In this document: positions 32,407 to 43,864 of the stretch, in pieces
Layout of the letters: each line of letters starts with the position of its first letter
Position numbering within the stretch: the first letter of the stretch is position 1
Assembly (NCBI GenBank): GCA_021234155.1
Contig: JAJEKV010000271.1
Coordinates: 312,001 to 376,000, forward strand
DNA from: Isoetes taiwanensis
Taxonomy: Eukaryota; Streptophyta; Lycopodiopsida; Isoetales; Isoetaceae
DNA length: 64,000 bases
Direction of reading: 5' to 3'
Translations under genes and position numbers: made by a program
Notes under the pieces: model-generated
The model's input: only the letters and a program-made list of their open reading frames with translations
The model's database searches: none
What the model was told of the DNA's origin: nothing

Positions 32407-32856
32407 TGTTGATATTTGGGGTTCTTGGCATCACCTTGCAAAGCAGTAGATCCATGACTGCCGGATGCCACAAAGGCTGCCACAAATGCTCATGGATCAA
32501 CAAAAGAAGGTGGGAAGAAACTCCAAGAACAAGAACAAAGCAAAGAATGAACAAAAGCGGAATCATATTGATGCTCCAAAAGGAGGTGCTCCAAAGCGTG
32601 AGCAAAGCCTAAACAATGAGAGGAAATGCTCTCTCTAAATAGTAGAGCAAAACCCTAACCCTAACTGACATCTCACCGCCCACGGATCTAGGCTAAATGG
32701 GCCATAGATTGTGGGGTCCAATATGACAAATACATGTGGCATATGCCACCTACCATATATATGGGCTAAATCACGGGCCCTAGATCAAGTGGTCCAATGT
32801 GATGAATACATGTGGCCTATGCCACTCATACATATGTTTAGCCCAAAGGGCTAACA
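32407..32856 (-). repeat. Element 3 LTR, left copy (3' LTR)
   Basis: 450 bp, TGTTGATA...GGGCTAACA on the plus strand. It contains the telo-box-like word AAACCCTAACCCTAA near 32650, which in plant promoters can bind telomere-repeat factors. The adjoining purine tract makes it the 3' LTR. Confidence 0.9.
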
Positions 32857-33169
32857 CTCCCCCCACCACACCAAACTATGTAGAACCTTTATAACAGCGG
32901 TTAAACATTTACAACTTGTCCAAAGTGAGGGAAATAATGAGAATGTCATATAAAAATGCCAATGTCGATGAAGTACAAAAATCATAAGAGGTTGAGAAGG
33001 TTTGTCACCACTTCTCTTGAGCTTGCCACAAGCTCCTTTAAAGCCATAGAAGTCGAATCTAATGTTGAGAAGGTGTCACCACTTCTCATAGAGCTTGCCA
33101 CTTAGCTCGAATATATGCGCCAATCAAAGTGTCTTGAGTTGAACAAAAATTTGGAAAGAAAAATTGTTG

Positions 33170-33680
33170 AAGGGGCTTAAAGGTCCTAAGTCATCTTCAC
33201 GCTAGCGTTGAACTTGAAAAGTTGAAACAAGGAGTTGAAACATAAGTGATTGAAGGGCGGAAGGCAAGTCGACTTCACGCCATTTGTTGAACTTGAAAGA
33301 GTTTGAGCAAATAGTTGAACTTGAAGGAGTTGAAATTGAAGGGGCGAAGGCTATAAGTCATCTTCACGCCATGGGTTGAACTTGAAAGAGGCTCGACCGC
33401 CATGTATTATGGACGGATGAGGTTGATCAAAATGTTGAACTTGAAAAAAGTTGACACCAAAGAGAAATTGCTGAAATTGGCACGCACATGCCATGTGGCC
33501 ATGTGAGGTTGATGATGCACGGAAGGGGCGGAAGGCGAATTCATCTTCACGCCACGGGGAACTTGAAATTTGTTGGTACAAAGGTGCAAAGCAGATATAA
33601 GAATCGGGCAAAAGATGAGGCGTCCCCCAAAATGTGCCAAAAATATGCTCCAGATGCTGCTTGTATCAAAAATGGATCGA
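33170..33680 (-). repeat. Element 3 interspersed GTTGAACTTGAA repeats
   Basis: The phrase GTTGAACTTGAA(A/G), often preceded by TTCACGCC, recurs at irregular spacing from about 33195 to 33450, with weaker versions further on. It is non-coding. It grades into the CACGCC/CCGTGG array downstream. Confidence 0.6.
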
Positions 33681-33689
33681 AAGTTGTGC

Positions 33690-34290
33690 TTGAAGTCACG
33701 CCATGAGGGGTCGTGACAATTTTGTTGGACTCACGCCATGGGGCAATGAGCATGGGGCAAAAGACCGTCGATAAAAAAATGTCTTTAGATCTCTCGAGGA
33801 AAATATGCCACGCCTTAATGGGCCGTGGTATGTGATGTGGTTCACGCCAACAAGGGTCGTGAAAGAAAATCAAATTGTGCCACGCCGTGGGGCCGTGGTT
33901 ATTTGAGAACGCCACGCCGTGGGGCCGTGGGCTGAAGCTTGTAACACACGCCGTGGAAGGTCGAAGGTCTGAGAAGCCACGCCGTGATGGCCGTGGGGTC
34001 TTTGACGCTGGGATTGAAGAGATTGACCACGCCGTGATGGCCGTGGGTATTGTGAAGGTGTTGCAGACTCACGCCGTGATGGCCGTGGGCTGCTGTTGAT
34101 GTCGATCAAAGTTTAGAAAAGATTTTGCGAAGATCCGTCATGCAATGAAGTGTGGCCCGTGATGGGCCGTGGACTGTGAAGATCATAGATTCTGTGCCGT
34201 CGAAGGCCGTGGGTCGACCGTGGAAGGCCGTGAATAAAAAGTTTTCATTTGAGAGTCTCACACCGCAGGAGGGGCCGTGGTGTGATTTGC
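33690..34290 (-). repeat. Array of CACGCC...GGCCGTGG stem-loop motifs in element 3
   Basis: At least twelve degenerate units of the form CCACGCCGTGATGGCCGTGG, spaced 25-60 bp apart, become most regular at 33880-34095. Each can fold on its outer CCACG/CGTGG arms. There is no open frame. It may be a packaging or structural RNA region, but no function can be read from sequence alone. Confidence 0.7.
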
Positions 34291-35730
34291 TTCTTTGTCG
34301 TGGAAGTTCTCAAGGCCTTCACAGATGGTTGTCTGATAGTCTGCCGGAATGAACGGAAGAAACCCTTGCATACGATTAGTGCAGGGAGGTATGCATGCCA
34401 AAATGCAAGATAAGAGATTAGTCTGCTATGAGCTGGTTGAAACGAATCTGGCTGTGACTGAAAGACTTCGATTTCCACAGTTTTATGAAGGTCTATAAAG
34501 CACGGAGAGAGGTATGTGCCTGAATGGTTTGTATGCTTTGCCGGATTTGTTGATGATGCCAATGAAGGGGATTTGTTGATGATGCCGAAAGAGCGCACGT
34601 GATGTTTGAAAGAAGCAGATGATCGACCAATGGTGTAACTCTGGAACTCTGCATCAAAGCCCTTTGTATTACAGTTGAAAAACAGAAACAGGGCCTATAC
34701 CTCAAGAGAGTAGATGTGCAGCGAAGAAGAAATGTGTTTGGTGTAACCGTTGGGCCTCTGTTTCTCGCAGTTGGGCGAAGAAGAAGAAAAAAAAACTTAT
34801 GGAAGGATGCTCAGCCCTGCTTGTACTTTGAATGAAGAGACTAAACCTTGTTTTGGCAGATACCGCGTCAGACAGAGCATAGAAGCTGAAGTAAATGTGA
34901 TGTGTTGCCTTGGCCGATATACACAGTGTACTGATTTTGACAAGAAACGGAGCAAGAAGAAGCTTCGTGAGGAAACCGAGTGATTTTGCCCTTTTGGACC
35001 GATCTGATTTTAAGGCCAAATGTGGATCTTTGCTGGACATAGTAAGATGGGCCCGAAGATAACATTTGCGCAGCTTCGAGCAAATTGGCGTAAGAGGGCT
35101 CAAAGACATAGCCCCTTTTAGAAAAACGGCTATTGTTTGTATGGGTTGCAAAGCTCGCTTTGTCGCGGGGACTGGGCAATATATGCGGGGAGATCTAGGG
35201 AGCCTGGGTGGGCACGATATTATCACGAGCAGGGGAGATGGTGCGATGAAGACACTTCAGATGAGACCATCCATTGGCTTGCAGTTGGGCACAAGACAAC
35301 AGATTGAGATTACGAGCAGTGAAATTATGAACTGTCTTTGGAGATCCACGTGGCCTCTCCGGCACCCAAATATAAGAACTGAATCAAAAATATCGAGGAA
35401 GCATATCTTCGTGCAAGAATGATGCAAGGCAGGAACCCAAAACAAGGGCACCGTAAAAGTACTTCTGAAAAAATATATCTGTAAAAAAATAGTGTTTCAG
35501 GCTACACCAGAATGCGGTAAAAATGTGGAAGAGTCGTTGGACCAAGTTCAGTCTTCCTTGCTTGCCAAAGCAAGGCTGGATACAAGGACGAAGAAGAACT
35601 CTGCTGTTGAAACAGTGGGAAATTATCAGAATTAAAATCCCAGAAACTGTCAATGTAGAACCAAATAATATTTTATGAACTTTTGGAGAAACTTGAAACA
35701 AAAACAAGAGGATGATCATGAGCCCAAGAG
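34291..35730 (-). other. Element 3 internal region, non-coding
   Basis: No gag, protease, RT or integrase motif on either strand. A 174-codon minus frame at 34702-35226 has low-complexity Phe/Leu/Ser content and no domain I recognise, so I do not call it a gene. Confidence 0.6.
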
Positions 35731-35749
35731 ACCCCGGCATGAGGCGCCA
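35731..35749 (-). other. Element 3 primer binding site
   Basis: On the minus strand TGGCGCCTCATGCCGGGGT begins one base after the LTR. TGGCGCC...GCCGGGG is the form used by plant elements primed by a tRNA ending in GGCGCCA (tRNA-Asp-like). It differs from the tRNA-Met site of the host chromovirus. Confidence 0.75.
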
Positions 35750-35750
35750 G

Positions 35751-36198
35751 TGTTGATATTTGGGGTTCTTGGCATCACCTTGCAGCAGCAGTCCATGACT
35801 GCCGGATGCCACAAGGCTGCCACAAATGCTCATGGATCAACAAAAGAAGGTGGGAAGAAACTCCAAGAACAAGAACAAAGCAAAGAATGAACAAAACAGA
35901 ATCATATTGATGCTCCAAAAGGAGGTGCTCCAAAACGTGAGCAAAGCCTAAACAATGAGAGGAAATGCTCTCTCTAAATAGTAGAGCAAAACCCTAACCC
36001 TAATCGACACATCTCACCGCCCACAGGATCTAGGCTAAATCGGGGCCATAGATTGTGGGGTCCAATATGACAAATACATGTGGCATATGCCACCTACCAT
36101 ATATATGGGCTAAATCGGGCCCTAGATCAAGTGGTCCAATGTGATGAATACATGTGGCCTATGCCACTCATACATATGTTTAGCCCAAAGGGCTAACA
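35751..36198 (-). repeat. Element 3 LTR, right copy (5' LTR)
   Basis: 448 bp, nearly identical to the left copy apart from a few substitutions and short indels, including CpG positions. It adjoins the primer site, so it is the 5' LTR on the minus strand. Confidence 0.9.
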
Positions 36199-37239
36199 AG
36201 CAGGCCCAGGACCGAACAGATGGAAGGCAAGGGAACGCTGCAGATAGAAGGCAGAGAGACACCCCAGATGGACGACAAAGGGACACGAGCCCTCGACTAT
36301 CGGAAGAAGGTAGATTCTCAAGATTGGGAAATGTATGGAAAGCCCGGAACTGGAACAGTTCTGGGGAAGAACAGGTCAGGATTAGAAGCAGAGGCATGGC
36401 TGGACGAAATGAGCGAGTACGGCAATGCTTATGGCATGAAGGATAAAGACAAAGGCAGAGTAGCAACAGCCAACTTGAAAGGGGCCGCACGGATTTGGTG
36501 GAAGGGTTATGCAAAGGCACATGGCTTGCCAGGATGCTTGTAAGTTCGTAAAGTTTGCTAAAGCCTTCAAGGGCCACTACGTCCCAAGGGAGCACAAGTC
36601 CAAAGATGATGCGGCAGGTTTCTGAGTTGCAACAGGGGAAACAAATCAGTCCCGTAAATATCTGAGAGGAATTCATGAGGTCGAGGTCAGACGTGCCAAA
36701 GTTGGGTGAGAAGCATGCAAGAGAAAGCTACATTGAGGGCCCGAATGAGGAGATCCCCAAGCTTGTAAGGGCAATAAATCCCTAAGACAAGATCGTTAAG
36801 CAGAGTCCAAAGCAATAAGCTTGCAAGGAACGAGGACCTCGAATAGCGGGCGAGGCGGCAGATTACGGGATAAAGGCAAGGCAGCGAGGGAGTTATAGCC
36901 CTAGGGCAGCGATCCCAGTCCGGCTAGAGCCCCATATGGTGGTAATCGTGGGAAGCAAAGGGAGAAAAGCGGGTGTCCTTCAAGGACAAGGGGAAGGGTC
37001 AAACTACTCCAAAGCAAAGGCGATCCTTTTTGCGGGCTATGCCCAAGGAAAAGAGACAGGAGTGCATAGAAAGCGGCTTTGCCCGGTGCTTCCGGCCAGG
37101 CCATAGGATGCCGAACCCGCCCCTACGTCATGAGTGCGGCACTAGCGGAGTTGGGAGATTGGGACACCGTCTGGACGACGACGGGCGAGGGAAGCCCGCG
37201 ACTACATTCGGGGTGAGTGTCATATCTTTGCCGCAATAG

Positions 37240-37600
37240 ATCTGAGCAAGCGCAGAGAGCCCGATAAAGTAATTTCCACAAGAGGGAAGGCCAAGGCCAA
37301 GTCTTTCATAGTCCCCGATAGACTCGGGAAGTAGCCATAACTTTGCATCCCCGGAGAATGGTTCAAATGTTGAAGTTGAAACCTGAAGTCAAAGCCGAGG
37401 CCCGTTGTCTTAGCAAGTGGAGCATAAAAGGCGCGTGGCCGGGCAAGAGAATTAACTTCAACATCGACTTGCCAGGGATTAATATCCAGATGGGGGCAGA
37501 AGTAATGGGCATTGGCAAGTATGACCTGATCATAGGAATGGAGTATCTTGGGCAAAGGGAGCCATTATTGATTGTGGAAAGCTAAGGTGACCTTCCCAAC
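37240..37600 (+). pseudogene. Element 1 aspartic protease remnant
   Basis: The polyprotein protease. The active-site box reads DSGSSHNF at about 37320-37345, in a frame different from the longer open stretch that follows (37343-37585, with NFNIDLPGINIQMGAEVMGI and YDLIIGMEYL). The corresponding box in element 2 is DTGAP. A frameshift lies directly after the active site. Confidence 0.7.
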
Positions 37601-37899
37601 ACCCGACGGCAAGATCATTGAGATCCGCGGTAAAGAAGTTGTCCCCATCATGCAAAGGTATGTCTTCTAAACGGCCGTTCAAGTGCTTCAAGAGCAAGCA
37701 AGTGGCATACATCTTCAAGCTTGAAATTGATGACCCCAGTCGAAGAAAGCAAAGAAGACAAGGTGCTCAAGAAAGCCGAAGCAAATAGCTAAGCTGATCA
37801 CGGAGTTCCATGATCTCTTTCGGATGAGATCAAGCGACTTCCTCCTTCTGGGAGTCGAGTGTGAGATAGCACTCGAACGGGAACAAAGCCGACAAGTAA

Positions 37900-39170
37900 G
37901 GCCCCATACGTAATGACGACGCAAGAGTTGGCCAGAGCTAAAGAAGCAATTACGGGGAGTTGCTCGATCTAGGCTTCATTAGACCTAGTGTCTCGCCATT
38001 TGGGGCGCCCATTCTCTTTGTAAAGAAGAAGGATGGCGGTTTAAGGATGTGCATAGACTATAGGCAGTTGAACAAGCACACCATTAAGAACAAATCACGC
38101 GCTCCCAGATCGGACGACTTGATGGATCAACTCCAAGGTGCAAAGGTCTTCTCCAAAATCGACTTAAGGTCGGGGTTATCATCGGATCAGGATAAAGGAG
38201 GAAGATATCCATAAGACCGCCTTCGTAACGAGCGGTATGGGCACTATGAGTTCACGGTAATGCCTTTTCGGCTTATCGAATGCCCCTGCGACGTTCATGA
38301 GGATCATGAACGACATCTTCAGGGAGTTTTTAGACACCTTTGTGATTGTATTCTTTGATGACATTTTGGTGTATAGCAGATCCCTTGAAGAGCACGTACA
38401 ACACTTTAGGAGAGTGCTAGAGAAGTTGAAGAGGCACCGGTTAATGCGCCAAGTTGTCGGTGCCACCGCGAAGCGGAGAAGGTGGAATACCTAGGTCATG
38501 TGATCTCAGCAGAAGGAATCTCGACGGATCCTGCCAAGATTGAAGCCGTAATTCAGTGGCCGGCGCCAAAGAATGTGCATGAAGTCAGAAGTTTTCTCGG
38601 CCTAGCAGGGTACTATAGGAAGTTCGTGAAGAACTTTGCGAAGATAGCGGCCCCGCTAACAGACCTGACGAGGGCGGAGAAGGTGAAAGATTGGGCAGAG
38701 CATTGGCACAAGAAAGCCCAAGCAGGATTTGAATTGTTGAAAGAAGCTTTAACAACCGCCCCAGTCTTAACCCTGCCGGACCCGAGAAAGATAAGCTTGT
38801 AGCGGATCACGAGTAAGATAGCTACTGTGTCAAGTGCTCATGCAAGAAGAGCGTGTGGTAGCGCACGATTCCAGGAAGATGAACAGCGCCAAACGCTGGC
38901 TACCCACCCATGACCAGGAATTACTTGCGGTTGTCGGGCATTAAGAATTTGGAGGCACTATCTTTTGGGAAGGAAGTTCCGTTGGATGCTGACCATCGAT
39001 GAGCCTCAAGATGTATTCACGCTAACCACACCTCAACCCGAGGCGAGAGAAGGTGGATGGAGTTCCTTGAAGAATATGACTTTGATATAGTCTACAAGCC
39101 GGGGAAGCTCAATGTGGTAGCGGATGCGCTTTCAAGGCATCCCCGACAACTAGAGTGCATTGCAATGCAA
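37900..39170 (+). pseudogene. Element 1 reverse transcriptase and RNase H remnant
   Basis: RT blocks: [20 protein letters not shown] (about 37993-38052), [11 protein letters not shown] (38142-38175), [12 protein letters not shown] (38343-38378, the DD catalytic pair) and [12 protein letters not shown] (38485-38520). The thumb [15 protein letters not shown] follows at 38595-38640. RNase H is more decayed but ends clearly in [20 protein letters not shown] (39080-39139). At least three frameshifts occur (near 38175, 38460 and 38800). Confidence 0.85.
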
Positions 39171-39289
39171 TCTCGACGCTCTCCGGCGATTTTGGTAAGA
39201 AGATTGAAGAGTCCTTGCCAACGGATGTGGATTTCAAGGAAGCATGGGCAAGCCTCTCTAGGGAGGCTAGAGAACGGATAAGGAGCGGA

Positions 39290-40686
39290 AGCCTTTAAAC
39301 ATTATAAGAAGGAAGGCAACCTGTTATACCATAAGAACAAGTTGTGCGTGCCGAATCATCGGTGTAAGGAAATTGATCCTCCATGACACGCACAACAGCA
39401 GATAGCTGGCCATGCGGATTCATGAAAACATATTTCAAAGTCTTGCCAGCGGCTATTATTGGCCAGGAATGAAAAAGCAAGTAGCTCGCTACATCAAGGA
39501 ATGTCAGCTATGTCGTGACGAAGGCAACTTGAATTCCTGTGGGCATTGGAGCCATTGGCGGTGCCAAACGCCAAGTGGGAAGTGATCAGCATGGATTTTA
39601 TAACAGGGCTTCCAAGAACAGTAAGAGGGAAGGATGCCTTGATGGTAGTGGTCGACAAGTTGTCGAAGATGGCACATTTTGTGCCTTGCGGGACCACGAC
39701 ACCGCTATGGATACAATGAAGCTCTTCACCAAAGAGATCTTCAGGCTTCATGGCATGCCAAGGGAGATTATCTCGAAAAGGGATCCGAAGTTTATGAGTG
39801 CCTTTTGGCAAGACCTCTTCGCGACAATTCAGACGAAACTATCCATGAGCACGGCATATCATCCTCAGACGGATGGCCAAACGGAGCGGACCAACAGGAT
39901 TTTGGAAGACATGCTACGAAACTATGTCTGGAATAAGCAAGGTATGTGGGAAGAATTTATTCACTTGGTGGAATTTGCCTACAACAGCACCAAGCAAGAA
40001 TCATCCCAAATGTCGCCGTTTATGATTAATTACGGCTATCAGTGCCTAACTCCAGACACTTGGCACAATCCCGTGTCAAAAGTAGAGGTTTCGCAGCAGA
40101 TGTTGGCCGATATGCAGCAGCTCGTGGAAGAGGTTCGAGGATATCTGCTAGCAGCAAGAAGTCGACAGAAGAGCATCGCCGACAAGCATCGAACAGTCAG
40201 AGAGTTCAAAGTGGGAGATGATGTTTGGCTCAATTTCAAGGTGAAGCAGGCGAAGCTCAGAATCGGGAATTGCAAGAAGCTTGCTCCAAGGTGGGCTGGA
40301 CCTTTCAGAATAGTCAAGAGAGTAGGCAATCAATCCTACAAGCTAGACTTGCCAGCACACCTAAAGATTCATAAGGTCTTCCATGTGAGTTTGTTGAAGA
40401 AGCACACTCCAAATCCAGACGAAGTCTTAGACACTCCAACGTTGTTGGAAATGACGGAGGAACAGCTGGAAATAGTTCCAGAATTGATTCTTGATAAAGC
40501 TTTCAAGAAAACAAGGAGGTCGGAGTTCCTCCAATACTTGGTCAAGTGGAAACACTTGCCAGTGGAAGACGCGACATGGGTACTTAAGAAAGATCTAGTA
40601 AAGCAGTACCCACAGTTTATGGAGCAATGGGACGGCAAAGTCATCTCCGAAGAAATCGGCTCAGGCATGTCGATTTGTGTAGATTA
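39290..40686 (+). pseudogene. Element 1 integrase with GPY/F module and chromodomain
   Basis: The N-terminal zinc-finger part is broken by stops. The first catalytic Asp lies in [10 protein letters not shown] (about 39587-39615) in another frame. The long frame from 39539 supplies SKRDPKFMSAFW (usual form SDRD) and [19 protein letters not shown] with the catalytic Glu near 39890. It continues with the GPY/F module (WAGPFRIVKRVGNQSYKL, HKVFHVSLLKKH) and a C-terminal chromodomain ILDKA...FLQYLVKWKHLPVEDATW (40485-40580). Chromodomains direct integration to marked chromatin. This reading frame runs 300 codons unbroken to its natural stop. Confidence 0.9.
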
Positions 40687-41526
40687 ATCCTTGTATAGTT
40701 AAGATTAATCTACGCATGCAACCTATGCTAGCTATGGGTCGCATGCGTTGTTACCGATGATGGGACCACTACGGTGATCTCTAGGGCGTGGTGTAATGTC
40801 AATGTAGGCATGACCGCGTTTTTTGGGCGAAAGTGGAAGGTAGATTAGAAAGTCTACTGTTTCCATTTGGGAAGTAGACGACCTCGAGAGAAAGGAGGTC
40901 ATTAAGGAATGCAATCGATAGGAAAAGCACCTCTAGCCCCATATATGCTTTGATAGGAGGAATCAGGCCTTCACACCCCATATACGGGAAGGACCTATCC
41001 TCCACGCTGGGCAACTAGGGTGTAGGCATGAGCGGCATATAGGCATATAGGCGCTGTCTCCGCGGCCATTATGGAAGATTCATCCTCTTCCTATGCCGGG
41101 AGATTAACCATGCATCCATGTAGATAGGTGGGGTGGTCACCATATAACCAAAATTTTATTAATAATTAAATGATACTAACGTAGTGTCGACCAAGCAGCC
41201 AATAGAGCGCTCCGGAGGGCAAGGAGGTCGAGCTACGAAGACTTGCAACACAAATTTTGTTGGAATGTGTTGCAAGGAATGAAGAGTACCTAGAACAATA
41301 GAATTGTGAGTAACTTGTTGATGATGTAATGGATTGATAAGTTTGTCTCATAAGTTAAGGGCGTAATAATGCTTTAAAAAAAAAAAATATTACCTTAAGG
41401 TAATCTTAGTAAATGTGTAAGTATTATAGGACATATTGTATGTATCAAGGTGATTGCAGGTTAGGAAGATCCCAAGGTGGGGAGACCCACGATGCTGCGG
41501 ACAGCATCATTCCAAGGTGGGGAGAA
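40687..41526 (+). other. Element 1 3' untranslated region with duplicated polypurine tract
   Basis: No coding content. Near its end two 14-bp copies of CCAAGGTGGGGAGA (41472-41485 and 41512-41525) flank a hairpin with arms GATGCTG and CAGCATC (41491-41508). The second copy touches the 3' LTR and is the plus-strand primer. Element 2 has the same arrangement. Confidence 0.85.
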
Positions 41527-43202
41527 TGTGACGTTCGGCCACGATTATACGGTCCCGGGACATATCTGCATCTTGCCATCGCTGCGTACACGCACTCCAC
41601 CGACGATGTCTGCCGCGTGTAGCCAAGTAGGTAGCCCTAGGGGGCAACTTGCTAAGAATGTGCATTAGTATTAATGTGCACATTTTCCAATGTACACATT
41701 AATGTGGGCACACATTCCAATGTGGCCACTTGATGCCAAGTGGGCCATACCCAAGTGTGCAATTAATGTGCACATTTACCAATGTACACATTAATGTGGG
41801 CACATTTCCATAATGGGCACATTTGGCCACCTAGCCATTAAAGGCAAGTGGGCCCATTCCCAATTATCCCACATGCCTAAAGGGGATAATTGGAAACCCT
41901 AGCCACCCCCATGTCTATTTAAGGAGGGAAACCCTAACCTACCCATTTTTCGTTTCTAGGGTTTTAGGGCTCTGTTTTGGCTGCCTCAAGAGCCAAAACC
42001 GCCTCCCAGACTCTGCCTGGGAGAATTGCACCATTAGTTTCCCTTGATTCGAACGTTTCAGCAGGATGGTCGAGCTCAGGTCAGGAGGAGCCACTCAAGG
42101 ATCAGGTATTTAGGCAATTTAATAGCTTAAACCATCTTTTAGTCATTGAATCAGTAGGTTTAGCCTACTAAATTGCCCATAGCAGCCCTCTAGATCTCTA
42201 GATACCAGACTCTAACTAAAGAACCTAACTCTATGATATAGATTAGATCTTGTTCTTTAGTTCTCTCATGATGTATGTGGATGATGTATCTCTATGAACT
42301 CCTTGTATTGGGAAGGGGGGGTAGAGACCTAAAGCTTGGTAGTAGATGCTCCTAGATTAGCCTCTCTAAGCACACTATAGATTCGGCTGTGCACAAGAAC
42401 CACACACAGTTTGTGGGTGAAGGGGGGAGGGACCGGCTAAGAAGGAGGTTCATGTTACGACTCTTGAACGATCCCTCTGGTGTGTAAGGCCTACCAGGGA
42501 TCATTGTGACTAGGTCTAATGGCTTACCACTGAGTGTGGGTAGGGCATGGACTCGACACCCGTGAAGTGGTGTACACTTTCCAGTGGGTTCAGTCGAATA
42601 CGGGCAGTGGCCCTCTAGTCACCTTGAGTCAGCATGCAGATCTCTGGAGGGAGTGATTCCCTCTTGCCCCATCGGAACTGGGAGGATGAGACCCAGGAAT
42701 AGCCCCTTTGGCTATGCATCCGTGAACTCTGATCGGGCTACAGTCAGGTCCCAACACTTTTCAGCCTACTCTGCAAAGTGTGCGGGGAGGGGCGGATGGA
42801 GTGGACAACCCTATGCCATGTTCATATGCCAGCCAAATCCATTGCCATGAATTCTGTCTGCAATGAACTCTGGAGACCCAAGCCGTCATTTACCCCCTTG
42901 AGTCTGAGCCTTGGGTAGGACTTCCCATATGTATTGTGCTCACCTTTGTCTATGCAGATGTGATGGACCACCCTTCGAGGTGGATATGTGCTTATGCTAT
43001 ATACTGACATGTATGTTTACGCCCAGCAACTAGGTAGGCCACGAGGGAGGCGGGGTAAAATGACCCCTTCACTCTTCCCTTTGGAACCCATCACGGTTTG
43101 CGGTGCCATGTGGAGGGCCCCAGTCGACGCACAGGTGGTATGGGGATGAACTCCTGTTTGTATCACGGTGAGTGCACCGTATCACGAGGAGGGGACGTCA
43201 CA
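41527..43202 (+). repeat. 3' LTR of element 1 (1676 bp)
   Basis: Collinear with the 5' LTR. Long stretches are identical (for example about 41640-42370 against 26205-26935). Differences cluster in GC-rich patches at the two ends and near 42390-42440. It ends ACGTCACA and is followed by the ATCAA duplication. Confidence 0.95.
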
Positions 43203-43207
43203 ATCAA
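43203..43207 (+). repeat. Target-site duplication of element 1, right copy (ATCAA)
   Basis: Perfect match to 26086-26090. It marks the point where the 3' untranslated region of element 2 resumes. Confidence 0.9.
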
Positions 43208-43860
43208 GATTTAGCAATTTCATATAAAATTATCCTTCCAGGTACCCTTCATTCCTTGCAACACATTCCAATAAAACTTGTGTTGCAAGTCTTCGTAGCT
43301 CGACCTCTTTGCCCTCGGGGGCTCTATTGGCTGCCAGTCGATACTACGTTAGTACCATTTTAATTATTAATAAAATTATGGTTATAAGGGAACCACCCAT
43401 CTAATTAACTAAATGAATACATGACTAATCTCCCGCGTAGGAAGAGGATGCTTCTTCCATCATGGCCGTGGATATAGCGTCCTATAATGCCTATACCCCG
43501 CACTCGATCATGGCCCATGAGGGTTTAAGCGTAAGGGGTGTTTAAGGCAATCCTATCATAGCCCATGATTGGGTGCTACCTTATGCATGACCTCCCGATC
43601 ATGCATACTTTTGATCTTGACATGGCCCAAAGGGTTTAAGCTAGAGAACATCCCTGATGATCTCATCCTCGCCCATGTTCACTTATACCTTTAATCGCAT
43701 GTCCTTCCCCTATGGACATGCTTACATTACGGTGCAACATTGCTCATGTTCACCATTTGGCTAACTAATTCAGCAAAACCGCGGTCATGTCCATTACATC
43801 ACGTCCTAGAGATCACGGTAGTGGTCCCATCATCGGTAATTACGCATAACCCATACTTAG
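43203..43860 (-). other. Element 2 3' untranslated region, upstream part
   Basis: Minus-strand counterpart of 40690-41350 in element 1. Shared stretches include the reverse complements of GCAACACA, GAAGACTTGCAACAC and the GTCGA...GCCAATAGAGC block. It contains no gene. Confidence 0.75.
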
Positions 43861-43864
43861 CATA

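Larger units (their letters stand above)
32407..36198 (-). mobile_element. Element 3: small non-autonomous LTR retrotransposon in gag
   Basis: Two ~450-bp LTRs enclose 2.9 kb with no gag or pol. Orientation is minus: the primer site is at 35731-35749 beside the right LTR, and a purine tract (32857-32872, GGTGTGGTGGGGGGAG on the minus strand) sits beside the left LTR. Flanks AGCAA (32402-32406) and AGCAG (36199-36203) are a target duplication with one change. It depends on another element for proteins. LTRs differ by few bases and small indels, so it is the youngest layer of the nest. Confidence 0.9.
32047..36900 (+). pseudogene. gag of element 1, split by element 3
   Basis: Starts at 32047 with MNCLCMQL, the counterpart of MTYLCMQL in element 2, and runs with frameshifts into a basic then Glu-rich linker at 32280-32406. 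There the nested element 3 interrupts. Removing it and one copy of the target duplication gives in-frame ..GEEEEQ-AQDRTDG.., matching ..EEEVEEVQDRRDG.. of element 2. After 36199 the retrotransposon gag domain follows, with AEAWLDEM, LKGAARIWWKGY (36475-36510) and FKGHYVPREH. A Cys-rich piece near 37060-37110 may be a decayed zinc knuckle. It is dead from the insertion and several frameshifts. Confidence 0.8.
26091..43202 (+). mobile_element. Element 1: Ty3/gypsy chromovirus carrying two extra genes
   Basis: Complete in outline: 5' LTR, tRNA-Met primer site, two extra genes each with its own promoter-like module, gag, protease, RT/RNase H, integrase with chromodomain, duplicated polypurine tract and 3' LTR, bounded by ATCAA duplications. 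It is 17.1 kb including a 3.8-kb nested element in gag, so ~13.3 kb on its own, long for a chromovirus. The surplus is the extra-gene region 27784-31900. All coding regions carry frameshifts and stops, so this copy cannot move by itself. The chromodomain in the integrase places it among chromoviruses; the exact clade is not determined. Confidence 0.95.

Noticed and set aside
34702-35226. 174-codon minus-strand frame in element 3
   Set aside because: Low-complexity Phe/Leu/Ser/Arg composition with no gag or pol motif, inside an element that otherwise lacks genes.
36122-36676. 184-codon minus-strand frame across the element 3/gag junction
   Set aside because: It spans the LTR end and lies antisense to a recognisable gag domain, so it is a shadow frame.
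39539-39700. N-terminus of the long frame in the integrase region ([12 protein letters not shown]..)
   Set aside because: Before about 39700 the frame is out of phase with the integrase. The true reading ([10 protein letters not shown]) is in another frame, so this start is not a real one.
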